A DNA stretch of 64,000 nucleotides from Chamaecyparis obtusa (taxonomy: Eukaryota > Streptophyta > Pinopsida > Cupressales > Cupressaceae), in assembly GCA_027943335.1 (NCBI GenBank), contig BSBK01014783.1, positions 45,567 to 109,566 of the forward strand, in the 5' to 3' direction. The notes beneath the pieces were generated by a model. The model ran no database searches and was not told where the DNA came from. It saw only the letters and a list, made by a program, of their open reading frames with translations. The position numbers were made by a program, and so were the translations under genes. Below are positions 22,955-36,388 of this stretch, one piece after another. Position 1 is the first letter of the stretch, and every line of letters begins with the position of its first letter.

Positions 22955-23932
22955 ATCATGTAAAATTCCCATTATTGTTGTTGTCTATGATCATCCTAAT
23001 TTCATATTTATGCTCATCAATATGGGTTGATAAAGACTAAAAAATAATATTACAGTCTGTTTCATATGTATATCTATTATATTAAATATGGGATGATAAT
23101 TGTTGATTCAAGAATAATTTAACCATATTCCCTCCCCCCCAAAAAAAATAAAAATTGTTATAAATAAAATAATTCTATAAATATATTTATTCAATTTTTT
23201 ATTTGTAGATGGTCAATTGCATCATTTATTAAGTATCATATAATTTCAAATATATAGTTTACAAAACTTGTTGTAATTAGCTAACATATAGATACTAATA
23301 TATGCAATTTGATTCTATATCTATAAATATTTATGATGTAATTATTTATTTAATAAATAAAATATAACACATTCATCCACACAGTTTTTCATAGATAACA
23401 TTATTGTATTTGGAAAAAATAATTAAACAAAATAAAATTGCTCCCCCAAAATGAAATAATTCATCATATTGTCACAATGTTATAAATATAGAAAATTATG
23501 AAACTAAACATGAATTTCTTAAAAACTTGTAAATTAATTAAGGTCCATATCATTATGGTTATCTAAATCTCTATTGAGAAAGTATTTCTATTTTCTATTG
23601 TCCAACCACTAGTGAATGCATTCTCTTCAATTTTTTAACCTCAATGGTAGGATATTCAATATGAAGACATTTTGAGTATTTTGGCACTAAGGTTAAAGAA
23701 AGATGGTTGGCTAAATTGGAGAGGTGATCAACATGTGTATCACTTAGTTGATTAGACAAATGACCACTTTCAATAGATTTGAGAGTGGCATCAAGAACAG
23801 ATAGAGATAGAGTGGCCATGGGTTTGGTCATATCAGGTTCAATGTTTGTGAGTTGGTGATAGGAACATTAGTCAAGTGTTCCAAAAAAATATTTAACTTT
23901 TCTTTCATAATGAGTTGTGTTGTGTAATGCCC
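22955..23932. other. AT-rich downstream DNA, no gene recognised
   Basis: Very AT-rich, with short A/T runs and a C8 run near 23133. A minus-strand frame of 78 codons at 23595-23831 (Leu- and Ser-rich, no known motif) is the only open stretch. It may be a remnant of a mobile element, and I do not call it a gene. Confidence 0.4.
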
Positions 23933-24548
23933 AAAAATTTGGGCCAAAACACAACCAACAAATTTTTTTTTAAGGATAATAGTTCCAAGTTTACGATGCG
24001 GGTTAATAGGTGTCTATGACGAAGTTCAAAAGAGTCAGATGGACAATACCTCTACAAAGTTGTTCTCCATAAGTTACTAGCTGAAAAGTTCTAGCGAGGA
24101 ATCCAATCTAGGGAGAGAAGTTGTAACCGAGTTTCGAAGGGGTTAGGATGAACAAATCATGATTAGATCACCCTACTAGTTACGTCTAGAATTCAATCAA
24201 GAAAGGTCTAATTAGCATAATTATTTTAATTAAGATACTAAGTGGAAATTCAATATTAAAAGGTTTCGTTAATCAAATTTATGAACAATTTGTCAAACGA
24301 TAATCTATTAATCATATAGATTATCAAAGAGTAAAAGAATATTCCCAGAATATTCATTAAATAATGTTCTTATATATATAGATTAATAATTTTCTATATA
24401 TATAAATTAATGTCAAATTGATTATTATAATTAGATTGTCAATATATATAAATATTGTATACTATAATTAGATTGTCAATATATATTTATTAACTAATTA
24501 ATAAATTATAAAATATTAATTAATGATATATAATCAATGATTATAATT

Positions 24549-24606
<58 letters not shown>

Positions 24607-27239
24607 TGATATATTAATTAATTAATATAATTATTAATTAATTAATAAACTATAATATATTAATTAATAATATATACATACTATATAATTAATAACATTA
24701 AACAATTTATAAATAACAAAATAATAAATAAGAACAAAGTAAAATATAACTACCTATTGTTTATTAACATGACATTCATTACAAAATAACATAATTAACT
24801 AATACTCTAAACTAACTTAACAATATTACTAACCTACTAATTAATCTAAACATCCTACCAAAACAACTAACCTATCTGCCTAATTACCTTCCCCCTTAAC
24901 CCATGTGCCAAGTGGGTGGGGAAGCCATCATTTTCAAAGACCAAGGCTAAGGAAGAGGGTGAGGTGCAATTTTTAAGGAGGATGGAGAGCTTGCTAAAAA
25001 GTTGGGGGCTTAATTACCTTGGGACCCACCAATCTTTTCCCATAAACAAAATCAGCACACTCAAAAAAAAACTTTTGCCAGTTTACTAAGGAGAGGTGGT
25101 TGGAGGTTTGGGCCCCACTTCACCCAAACACCATGCCTAAAGGAAAGCTCTCGCAGGGCTGGGAAAAGAATAGGAAATAAGTTAAAACAAAAGCAACTAA
25201 GACAAGGGTCATTTTGAGCATTAATGACATGTGCAGGACAAACTTTATTATGTGAAAGTTATGGTCTCCCATGCCCTGCGCCCCTTTATGGGGAGTTATG
25301 AAGGTGTGGTAAAGTTTTAATATTTTATTGTTTAGAATTTTAAGAAGATGAATTATATTATTATTTAAATGTCTGTGGCATGGATTTGTATGGGATTTTT
25401 TTTTCCCATACAAAATCCAGAGACCTGTAGGTCTTCATTTGCCACTTTTTAAATTGGTATGAGAAATTTCATTTTCTCTACACATTTTCATGGTTTATTT
25501 TTTTGATTGTTTGGTTTAGGTACATAGAATGTGTTATAGATGATATATCAATTTATCATTTGAAACATGTAGTCATCTATTGAAATGAATTTAAAGTTAA
25601 GAATAGATCAAAATTCTCAATTAAATTTATTGCTTCTAAAACAATATGCAATAACAAGCTATCAAATTATCTTGTAAAAATAGAGAGAGGTAGAAATCTT
25701 ATTCTTTGTTTGCAAATCATTTAACATATATATACAATGATTTCCATGCAATAACTACAAAGTATTGATAACTCTCTTCTATTTGATATAACCAAAAACA
25801 CACTATATTTTATCTTTCTCCATCATAGGAGTAAAATAGAATTTCTCCTACCATTACATTATACACATTTCAACTTCAAATGGAAATGAGTTATGCATTT
25901 CAAGAGTAACATAACTTTTTCATATACATTTGCACACTCAAATATACAATGAAGGATAGTATCAAAATAACATAATTTTCTCTCTTTCCATACAATATAC
26001 AATTTCATAGTGCTCCAATAAAGAGAATGAAAACACTATCCAAATCCACAAGTATGCTCCTACTACAAGGAGTGGTTTCTTCATACAAACACATCCAAGG
26101 AATGAGCTCCATCAAGCTTCATCTACATGAACCAAGACTTCAATACCTGCAATAAAAATAGGGAAGAAACCATGGGATGCTCACCTCCCATCCTAGGCCT
26201 CTCATGAGGCCACCCCTGAGCTTGGGGAAACCACATTAAATGGGATACATACACTCATACACAAACACTCACAAGAAAATATACAATTGTAAAAAGCCAA
26301 ATTTCCTCAAGGGTGAAACTAAGAAATTCCAAGAACTTCTTTTGTGGGGTGTGGGTGGACAACCCATGGAGACAACCATTGCATAAAAACAACAAGGCCA
26401 CACATGGACCCAAATAACACAATTTCATAATAAGGCTCACATGGCCAATCTTCCCTCCTTATACCCCCAATGCCTCATGGGCTAAATGCAAGGTTACTTG
26501 GGGAAAATCACTCACCCAAGCTTCATCCTTCCCCACACATGGAGGAGACTCTTCACATGGAGTTGCCTCCATTTCCCACACCCGCTCTTGGTTGCTCTTC
26601 CCTCCCAAGGGTGAGTGAATCCAAGAGTATACAACCCAAATACAATTACAAAAGAAAACACATGAAATGCTTGCTCTCACCATGACCAACCATGGGGAAC
26701 TAAAACACAACAAAGAAATAAAAACAAAGCTTCCTCCATGACCAACCATGGGGAGCCAAAGAAACACAAACTCATACATTTACTACAATAAGAGTGAGAG
26801 CATAGCCAACCTCAAGTCCAAATGAAAAATGGAGAGTTGAGCCCTTTTCCCAATTCCAAGCTTTCTTCCTCCTCTAACTTTGGTGATCTCTAAGGATAGA
26901 GAGTGGGTGAACAACCTCAATGTTCTCCAAAATTCTACTCAAAAGACCTCTAACCCAACTCCCAAAATCCTAGGGAAAGGCAAGCCCTCTCATTGGTTGA
27001 CAAAACCCCAAACCTTACACACCCCTCTCCTCATAAAGGTGGTCCTTGGAGGTGGATGACCTTGGACTTCTCCAAACAAGGAAGATGGTCATGAAAGTAC
27101 TTTTTGGGCCATATGACAAGATTCAATTTTCGCTCAAGATTAAATATGCACTTTTGGAGGGGTCAAAAAAGCAATCTTTGTCTTCTCCCATGTTGAAAAT
27201 ACCCCTAACCCATAGGTACATGGAATGGGTTAGCTAAAA
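23933..27239. other. repeat-like non-coding DNA, possible LTR start at its left edge
   Basis: The sequence beginning TGTAATGCCCAAAAA at about 23933 has the form of many plant LTR starts, but no second copy and no primer site were found. Moderately GC-richer blocks at 24900-25130 and 26100-27060 contain short open frames without recognisable domains. A short phrase, 'catgaccaaccatgggga', occurs twice near 26680 and 26740. No gene can be supported. Confidence 0.3.
24553..24603. repeat. (AT)n microsatellite within a larger AT-only tract
   Basis: About 25 TA units inside a 300-bp region made almost only of A and T (24360-24700), with repeated 'taattaattaat' motifs. It could form a cruciform or an easily melted region. 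Confidence 0.95.
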
Positions 27240-30200
27240 ATGCATAAAACCACTCCCTAAGGCCACTTTTAACCCTCGAAAACTCATGATTAAGAGTATG
27301 CACGAAAATGGAAGATGAGGACTTCATTATGGGGTCCTATGACAAGTGGGTGTACTTAGGATTTCCCCCAAAAGGCTTCTAGAATGTGCTCTCACTCAAC
27401 CACATGGCATACCTTGATAACATTAAACACTAGTGTCAAGTGACACTCACAAAATCAACTTTACACACAAGGTATGTTTAAATTGTCGCAACACATAACA
27501 CTTCCTAAAAACACATATCCAAACCACTGTTACGAATAAAATACTTTACAACGAGGCCTCGGGTCTCTTCATAGACGGGGCCTTGGATTAACTAATTGCA
27601 CATACATTCAATGTGATTTCCCCAAATATAATTCCATGGTCCTTCCACCTGCAAAACCTTAATGCAACATTAGTAATTCAAGGAAGAAACCAATATAATT
27701 AAATATACAAAATACATCATCCCTACAATAATCCCAATCCAACTGCATATGATCATATAGGATACAATAATCAAATCATTACACTTTTAATTGCATAATT
27801 CAATTTCATAATTCAATTGCATCTCTAATGCATACTAATCTCATAATTCAATTGAAATCATGATCATCAATAATTTAACATCATCATAAGGTAGTCATCA
27901 ATTACTCATAACATCAATGCAGTGAAGATGTCTAACATGAGATTCATTTGCAACATAGAATTCAATTGCATTCTTACAATCACTTTCTCATAATTCATAT
28001 TTCAATGCATACATCTAATCACTTTCATATAGTGCATAATTCAAATGCATATAATTTTATACACACAAATTATAATTTCTACTACGTAATCAAAGTCACA
28101 TAAAGTACAGTGCCCTCATATAGATCATAATCCAAATGCAGGCTTGCAAACATATAGAATACATTCATTATTTCAATTCAATTCAATCTACATAATTCGA
28201 TGGCATAACTCCATAGTACTCCTAATCCCAAAGATTCTCAATTTTCCTTAGCATAATATTTAGGATAAATCGATGGTTCAACATCGGTAAGGGGTAACCA
28301 TAATAGTCAGGTCCTATAAAATTCTTATCAAAAGTATGATTAAATTTCCTAATCTAGGAAAACAAAATGTTGAATAATCCTATTAGTCTAGGATCTAACA
28401 AATCCTTGATCAGGGTTCTAATAATATCACCAAAACATCACTATGGCATAACCATATAATACATCATCAAAACATTACTCATCCTCCTCGTAGGAGTTAC
28501 TAGAATCATCACATCAACTATTAATTTAATCCAAGATAAACTTATGACTTAACACATAACTAAATTGGCATTTACATCTCGACTTCTTGAATCTAATCCT
28601 TTCGACAAAAGTTCTCAATGGAACCTTAATAGTCTAGCTGGATCTATGATTTGTAGGGTAACATACTGCATCCAAGATTCACTTACATAATTAATAACCC
28701 TGAGATATCACATTTTTCATTGCGACACTTAGTTGATAGGTACTGATATGAAGGTACAATATATAGGTCTATCCCGAGGTACAATTTCATTAGGGATTTA
28801 CCAATCATCCAGATACTACAAAACCCCTTAACCCTCCGACATCGAAGTGTCGAGAAAAAGGTGGAAATGGGGTGGGCCTTACGTCATCCCCCCAAGGAAT
28901 AGGCTTACTCCCAGAAGCCAGCACGTCTATCAATAGGTAGCAAGCTTACGAAAGAAAACTATGTATTCCAAATCAAGTATACCTATAGGGTCTCCTTATC
29001 TAGATAATTCTCATATATATAATTCTATTCCCCCCAACTAGATAGGGGTTGAAGGAGTCTTTTCTCATTTAGTATGGTTATCACAACACCAAAAATTTAT
29101 AATGTATCTTAGGGTCTTCAAGGATCTAGTGTGGTTACAACATAATCCATAAGGGTTTCTACTACCGTAGGCATAATGTAGACCTTCTATTTACCATGAG
29201 GCATCAAATGATGAAGAAAACCTCTATGTCCTTTCTATAAGAAACTTGGAGTTACCAATTCCTATTTCAACAAAAATTCACTCCAATCCTAGTGGGTTAC
29301 TACCACATTTTATCATTGCATCTATTCATTTAATAGGACTATTACTAGAGAACAATTCCCATTAGAGGCTATGGGGGCTCTTTCATCAAAACTTTTCATT
29401 CATAAGGAAACTTCCTTTTGATATAAGTGTATTGAGATACCACACACATGAGTCCTCTCTCTCCAGAGTACATATTAAAATAGGGTACAAAAGTACTTCT
29501 CCCTTATTGATAGGTTAATAAAAGCATCATTGTATTTCTGATCGTAAGAGGGTTAGCAACATAGGTGTCGAGAGTGCGACCATTCCTGGGTTTTAGGGTC
29601 ACGTACCCGATAGGCTATAGTCTTCTTTTTTGAGGGTGATCACAAACATATAAGAAACATACTCTTCTTGCAACAACACCCCCTCAGGGTGGTACATACT
29701 CTATGATTTTTGTTCCATAGTTCTTTAGGCAATTTTTACACTTTTAACCTATCCTTTTGAACCCTCAATTTTCAAGACCTAGGTTCTTGTCGAGAAATAT
29801 CTTCTCCCAAATTTCATCACAATAATATTTTGAAGAGGTTCTGTCATCACATTTTCACTAGATCATTAAGATCTACAACATGGAGTCTCCAACTAATGAA
29901 CCACCCAATTGTTTTCAACTTTTCACTCTCAACAAAGCTAGGGAAAGGAGGAACTTTCTTTCACAAACTAACTTATGGGGAAAATATGAATCCCTTTCAG
30001 AATGCATCGTATGAGTATTACATGATTCATACACTTGTCCCTTTCTAAATATAACACTAATGCATTTCACTTCAACTAGCCCTTTCTTATCCATCCTAAT
30101 CAATTCCCCTACTAGGGTAGTTTAGAACATTCAATAATCATTGATCTCTTAAGGTCAATCATGACATCATAGATCTTTCCTATTAGGGTACATGATTACC

Positions 30201-31600
30201 CAAAGGATGAAATTCATAATACTAACACCCGTGCAAGGCCACTTACAAAACTGTATGTCTTATAAAATAATTTACACCACCATGGTTTGCCAAATCACCA
30301 ACTTTCACCTACTCCAACTACAAGGAAACCAATCATTTCTGTTATTCCTCATAGTAGAGCATGGATCTGATCTTTCAATCCTATAGTACCTTCCGAAATG
30401 GGACAATGTCTCTTTCTAGGTGTTACCTCATATACACATGATTGGTGGGACTCTTTAAAACAAAATGGGTTCAAATGACATAGGACTAGTAGCAAAAGAG
30501 AATGTTCATAATAGTCACCCAAAATAGATACAAGTAATTCTCAAAAAGGAAATCTGTCCACTTCAACTTCAAATACAAAAATAAAAAGTGAGCTCATTTC
30601 AATTGAAAAATCAATGGTGGCAACCGCCAAGATAAGAACTATACATTTGGTGACAAAACCCAATCAAAAAAAAAAAAAAAAAGGTACCAGTCCAATATGT
30701 GGAAAGTTCCACCAAGAAGATAAACAACTCAGGAAGACCATAAACAAAATGAAACAACTAACATCAAATCTAAAAAAAGGAGTACCCACCACAGAATACT
30801 GAGGAATTTCAACCTATAACTTACATATCCATAGGTGATTCAATCTCTACCTCAACTAGGGGCACCATACTTTCATTGTCTGAAGCAATAAATAAACGAG
30901 TCTCCTTTACCTTACTCCGGTACTACAATGCTTTTCATAACATAGGTTACCATCGTCCATCTCCTATGACTAATTAGCCTTCCCAAGCTGTATCATAAGT
31001 TCCCAATGCTTCGAGAAGGTCCTAGTCTATACAAGGAGAAATCGTCGATGATCCTGGAGTGTTTCCATTATATATAAAAAAATATTTACATCATGGCATG
31101 GGCCCCACTATAACTTAATAATGTACATCCTGCGAGGGTATAGAATAATTTTCCACCCCATACTAAAATGGTTAGGCCATTCTACCCAGTTTCTACAACA
31201 CTCTGTGCACCTCATTATCCAAACTACATGTGTGGGATATTGGATGTCTGAGAGGCCTCATTAATGTTATTATGTTAGGATACCATTCATCCCAACTTCG
31301 TTACATCCCTTCATGGAATCTATGTCATCATGGCTTCTAGGGACAACGATCATTAGGTAAATATATTATTTATAAGAACAATTACTCTTCCATCCATTGA
31401 ATATTTCCTACAAATCCTATTATTATAGAGCACGAATTCCATGAACCTTAAGTGGGACCCCCCACTAATGCATGATTCTAGGGTTCCCAAGCATACCCTG
31501 ATTTCTTCAACCACACTATTTCCAGAGATTACGTAGCACAAATGATACGCCATACTCTAAGAGATAATAGAGTTAAAAGTCCCTTTTTAGACATGCACCG
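27240..31600 (-). mobile_element. non-coding interior of a probable minus-strand LTR element, decayed
   Basis: No coding frame is preserved over more than 4 kb. The tRNA-iMet-like primer site at 32288-32296 faces leftward, so this stretch would be the leader and interior of that element. A purine-rich minus-strand stretch near 29678-29692 (CTGAGGGGGTGTTG) could be a polypurine tract next to an LTR start, but no matching 3' LTR was found. An A run of 17-18 lies at about 30666-30682. It could also be a mosaic of several old insertions. Confidence 0.25.
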
Positions 31601-31601
31601 T

Positions 31602-31869
31602 CACTGACTAGCAGTACCAGCCTCATGCAGTCGTCAAGAAGGTAGGTCACTCAAAGACCCTTTTAATGACACTGACTAGCAGTACTGACCTCATGCAGTC
31701 ATCAAGAAGGTCACTCAAAGACCCTTTTAATGACACTGACTAGCAGTACCAGCCTCATGCAGTCGTCAAGAAGGTCACTCAAAGACCCTTTTAATGACAC
31801 TGACTAGCAGTACCGGCCTCATGCAGTCATCAAGAAGGAAGGTCACTCAAAGACCCTTTTAATGACACT
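31602..31869. repeat. four-copy minisatellite, 64/68-bp unit
   Basis: The phrase CACTGACTAGCAGTAC begins at 31602, 31670, 31734 and 31798, giving unit lengths of 68, 64, 64 and about 68. The longer units have four extra bases after 'caagaagg'. Each unit also contains CATGCAGTC and CACTCAAAGACCC. Units are nearly identical, so the expansion is younger than the surrounding decayed DNA. Confidence 0.95.
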
Positions 31870-32287
31870 ATCTACTAGGAGACAATACTTAAGTTGATTT
31901 TACTAAGCTCAACAAGCAACATTTTTACCACAATGGAAAGACTGCCAACCATATCATCCCCACATGGGTCACAAGTTGCTAGTTTGTTTTCTTTTTTCAA
32001 TCTATGCTTTCAATTCCATGATCATGGTTTGAAGGTGCGCCCATCTAGAGCTTATATTCAATTTAGGAAGTGCCCCCACCTAATGTCTGGTGTTATAAGG
32101 GTTTGGCTTCTTTGAGGTATTCCCATAGCCATCCTAGGGCACCCACACACAATGATGTTGGTATGACCATTCCATAATGTACTCACACATGCTCCTCACA
32201 TACATAACTCAAAAGGGTTACTATGCATACATGAATACTTTCTTTGCAAAGCGTAATGACACAAAGGTTCCTAGAGTTGAACCCAGT

Positions 32288-32296
32288 GCTCTGATA
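32288..32296 (-). promoter_or_regulatory. tRNA-iMet-like primer-binding site
   Basis: The minus strand reads TATCAGAGC followed by ACTGGGTTC, like the core of the common plant primer site TGGTATCAGAGC. It sits directly at the left edge of a sequence starting TGTTGAATC, as expected for the 5' LTR of a minus-strand element. Confidence 0.55.
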
Positions 32297-32764
32297 TGTT
32301 GAATCAATATTTGGATAGTTGGAGATAATTTTATTTATCATATATCGTATTTAGTTTCATATCTATTGCCTAGTCTTGTTTCTTCATTATTTAGACATAG
32401 TATTAAAGTAAACTTAGTTACTTAGTGTAGTTAACCTCATAGCTAGGACATACACATCTCATAAATAAAAGATAAAGCAATCACATTTTTATAGTCAGAA
32501 ATTAAAATTTAATCAAATTAGTTATATTTTCACAATCTATATCATGTTATGAAATATTTCTAGGCTTGATTTTGTATAGATTTTTGTCATCAAGTTGATA
32601 AAAATCTATACGTGCAATCAAGCCGAGAAATATTTCATACCAATTCAAATTTAGTTTCTCAAGACATGTACATGAATTATCCTATCCTCTCCTAATAATA
32701 GAAAGGGAACTTGCATAGGAAAAATTAGTATGATAATGTAAAATTATATAGTATTATACCAACA
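32297..32764 (-). repeat. probable 5' LTR (about 468 bp) of a minus-strand LTR element
   Basis: It runs from TGTTGAAT at 32297 to ACCAACA at 32764, so its ends form a TGTTG...CAACA inverted repeat, and the primer site abuts its left edge. The right end is inferred only from the terminal motif. No partner LTR was found in the window. Confidence 0.4.
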
Positions 32765-33246
32765 CACCTTTAAGTGAAATAAAAGTAAAAGAAAGGGATC
32801 TCAACATGAGAAACTATGTTAGGTAGCTTAATACACTATATAATCTCCTAAAATAAGTGAATGGTATTTGTCCATTGGGGATTAGTTCAAATCAAATTAG
32901 TTACAAACGTCCTACTACAAACTACCATTCAAAAGTTACAAAGTTTCTAGTAGTCAATAGAAACTATTTGTATCAAGAGAGGGACATATACTAATTTCAA
33001 GTGGGATATTTGAAAATTTGGAAAAATCATGTGAAACAAGTTTAGTAATCACAAGAATCAAGAAGAAGTCCTACCTTTATTTCAAGACTTGCGATGCAAG
33101 CATAAGTTTTAAAAAAATCACACATAGAGACTCCTCAAAAAACTTCTCGAACAACACAAAATATCCTACTACACAATTGAGATTCTCTAAACTAATTCAC
33201 TCTCAAAATATCCATCAAAAGGAAAATCTTTTACACCTCACAAAAC
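32765..33246. other. AT-rich spacer, nothing recognised
   Basis: Lies between the likely LTR at 32297-32764 and the left copia LTR. A + strand frame at 33018-33359 runs into the copia LTR and is not supported as coding. Confidence 0.4.
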
Positions 33247-33575
33247 TGAAAATAGAGATTGTAAATAACAAAATTAATTTCACAACATATGATATTTTTT
33301 TTTTACAAAAATATATAGATATCAACATAATACAACACGAACAAATAGATTTTTATTGATTCAAAAGATTGATTACATCACTTCAATTTTTAGAAGACTT
33401 CCTACTATCTAAATTAATAGTTTTTAATATAATTTATCCATGTTGAAGGCAACATAAATATTTGTTACCGACTTATAGAAATCAAATACCAATACACTAA
33501 TCTAAGCTAATAGTTTGCATACGTGTTATAAATTAGGAGACTTACAGAACCAAACATCCACTTTATTAGGCAACA
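33247..33575 (-). repeat. 3' LTR of the Ty1/copia element
   Basis: From TGAAAATAGAGATTG to TTATTAGGCAACA, 329 bp. It aligns through its length with 48222-about 48550: shared phrases are 'ttttattgattca', 'catcacttcaattt', 'gaaatcaaata' and 'aaattaggagacttaca'. The two differ at roughly a quarter of positions by eye, so the insertion is old. Confidence 0.8.
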
Positions 33576-36388
33576 AAATAAACTTCTCATAGACCAGCTC
33601 TCTAATAAAGTGCTACCATGTATTGATATGCTTACTCCTTTGATGAAAAATATGGTTCTTTGATAATACAATCACTAATTTTCTATCGTAGAAAACTGGT
33701 GTTAGCTTGTCTTGAGCTTGCAATATATTCTTCAATATTCTCTTCATCCAAATTTCTTAGCATGTGACTAATGTGGCTACTATAGTCATGGCTTTAGCTA
33801 ATGAAAGTGTCACAATACCTTGCTTCTTTCATGCCCATGAGATTGCACATATGCCACAATCAAAGACATATACAAAAGTACTCTTCCTATCATCAATAAC
33901 GGCTACAAAATAATTGTCAATATAACCAATTAAATCAAATTTATTTGGTTTAGAATATAAAATTATAGATCCACTTGTTCCATAAATTTATCTCAATATC
34001 CTTTTCCAAACTTGCCAATGATAGTCTTGAGGTGAATCCATAAACCTTGAAATAAATCTAACACCATACATGATATCTGTCCTTGTAGGTGAGAGATACA
34101 ATAAAATTCCAACAAGTCCCTTAAAAAAGATTGGATTTACATGGACCCCTTATCGTCTTTGTTGAGTTTCATCCTGTTACAACTAGAGTTAATGCTAGTT
34201 AACAATTCATCATATTAAAAATTTTCAATAAATCCTTGGCATACTTACTTTGAAAAATAAAAATTATTATATTAGACTAAACAACTTCAATTCCTAAGTA
34301 TCTCATCATTCCTCAATCATTCATCTCAAATTATTTCATCTTTGTTGTCTTAAAAATGTCAATAGATGAACCACATGTGAAAATTAAGTCATCAACATAT
34401 ATGCATATAATCAAAACATAATTTTTATTATTGATTTTCATATATAATTTGATCTCAATACTACTAGTTTTAATGAATCTATGACTTAGAAAATAGGACT
34501 CAATTCAACTATAACAACCCCTAGGTGCTTTTTTCAAACCATATAGAGATTTCTAGAATTTATACACTACTTTCATGCCCACATATCTCATAACCAAGAG
34601 GTTTCTCAACATAGACTTCTTCCTCAAGTAAACCATTCAAGAAAGTAGATTTTACATCCATTTGAAAACTTTCCAATCATTTTGTGTAGCTATAGCTAAA
34701 ACAGTTCTGATTGTGTCATGTTTAGCAAATAGAGAAAATGTTTCATTATAGTCTATCTAATACTGTTGTGTATGAAAAATATTTTTCAACTAATCTATAT
34801 TTATACTTTTCAATTTCACATTTAACATTAAATTTGATTTTATAAACCCACTTGACACCAATAAAATTGTTACCTTTGGGTACGTAAACTAGCTCCCATG
34901 TTTGCTTTCTCTAAATAGAATGAATTTCGTCATCCATAGCCTTGATCCAATGTTCCTCATTAACTACTTCAAAATACATAGGATTAGGAATGATTAAGAC
35001 AAAATTTGAGTACAAATCCAACATTTCTTCACTTAGATCATATATCTCTTTGAAAGTTCTCATTTTCTTACCTTTTGATGAGACAAGTGAAGAATTTGAC
35101 CTATTACTTACATTTGGAGTAGAATGACTCGAAGATTGACCTTGCACAATATTTCTTTGTGGAGTGGTTGGTCCTACGATTTGATTTCAACCAATATTTT
35201 CTTCTTGTTGTTCATCATTGAATAGGTATTGATGTTGTCAATATTTCCATCACATGCTTCTTCCTTCTTGAATATGACATCCCTTCTAGTGACATGTTTC
35301 TTTCAAATGGGGTTAAATGATTTGTAGTATTTTGATTCCTCACTATAACCATTAAAAATACATTTTTCACTCTTATCATCCAAGTTTCTTCTTCATTATT
35401 TTGGAAGTAAAACATATGCAACACATCCAAAGATTCTAAGATGAGATACAAAATGTTTCTTACCATTGTATGCTTCTTGTAGAATTTTGTCTTAAATTAC
35501 ACTTTTTGTAGGACTTCTATTCAAGATATATATTGCACATGCCATAGCTTCAACCCAAAATTCATTATAAAAGCTCTGATCTTTGACAATACTCCTTTCT
35601 ATCTCCATTATGTATCTATTTGTCCTTTTTTTTTCTATACAATTTTTTCATGGTGTGTACCTTACTGTAAAATGCGTTTTGATCCCATTAAATATAAAAA
35701 TTTATTAGAACTATTTTCACCACCCCTATCAAATCTAAGTACCTCAACGAATACTCCACTTTGTTTCTCCACCATTGATTTAAACTCCTCAAATTTATCA
35801 AAAACCTTAGACTTCTTTAAAAAATATATCTAAATTATCATGCTAAAATCATGAATAAATGTTAGAAAATAGAGGCTTCCTCCTAAGGAAGGAGTTTTCA
35901 TTGAACCACATATGTAAGTGTCTAAAACTACTTCTAAAGGAATCCTTGCTCTATATGAACTTCCTGATGGAAAACTCTCTCTATGTTACTTTTCCATAAT
36001 ACAACTTTCACAAGAATCAATGGGCTGTACATGATAGTTGACAATCCTTTTACCATATTCTTCTTCTATAATAAAATCAAGCCATCAAAATTAAGATGAC
36101 CATAACTCAAATGCAAAAGCCATGTTTGGTTTAAGTGAAATGCCTTTAAATTAACATCCTCTATTTCTTGAATTCCATGAATCTAAAGAGAAAGCATCAT
36201 GGTCCTAGTCATGTCCACTTTTGCAATCAACATGTCACTGTGAATCTTATAAAAAATTGTACACCATCATTGTTAAAGAAAACTATGTACACCATTTTTC
36301 AATTAATTTCCCAACACTCATTAAATCATGTTTTAACTTGGGCATAAAGTAAACATCTGCAATATATCTATTTTCTTTATGTTCAGTT
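33576..36388 (-). pseudogene. copia pol remnant: integrase, reverse transcriptase, RNase H
   Basis: Decayed, with stops in every frame, but domain order is clear on the minus strand. Near 36300 there is a pre-integrase phrase LKHDLMSVGKLIEK. At 36150-35500 there are integrase-like pieces (NMVKGLS; then FGCVAYV near 35400). The RT start EEHWIKAMDDEI is at about 34915-34960, PLGYEICG at about 34590 and the RT active site IYVDD at about 34380-34410. RNase H-like HQRSKHINTW is at about 33620-33650. The YVDD is intact but the gene cannot make a full protein. Confidence 0.8.

Noticed and set aside
25120..25413. 97-codon minus-strand frame with a hydrophobic stretch
   Set aside because: The hydrophobic part comes from AT-rich codons; no homologue recognised and no gene structure around it.
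26459..26779. Two overlapping frames on opposite strands (71 and 106 codons)
   Set aside because: No recognised domain, and both rely on a duplicated 'accaaccatgggga' phrase. No support for either as a gene.
29675..29692. Polypurine tract plus LTR start (minus strand GAGGGGGTGTTGTTGC)
   Set aside because: No copy of the LTR beginning at 32297 follows on the left, so the pairing cannot be shown. Kept only as a remark in the region entry.
33018..33359. 113-codon + strand frame
   Set aside because: It runs across the boundary of the copia LTR at 33247 and has no coding features.
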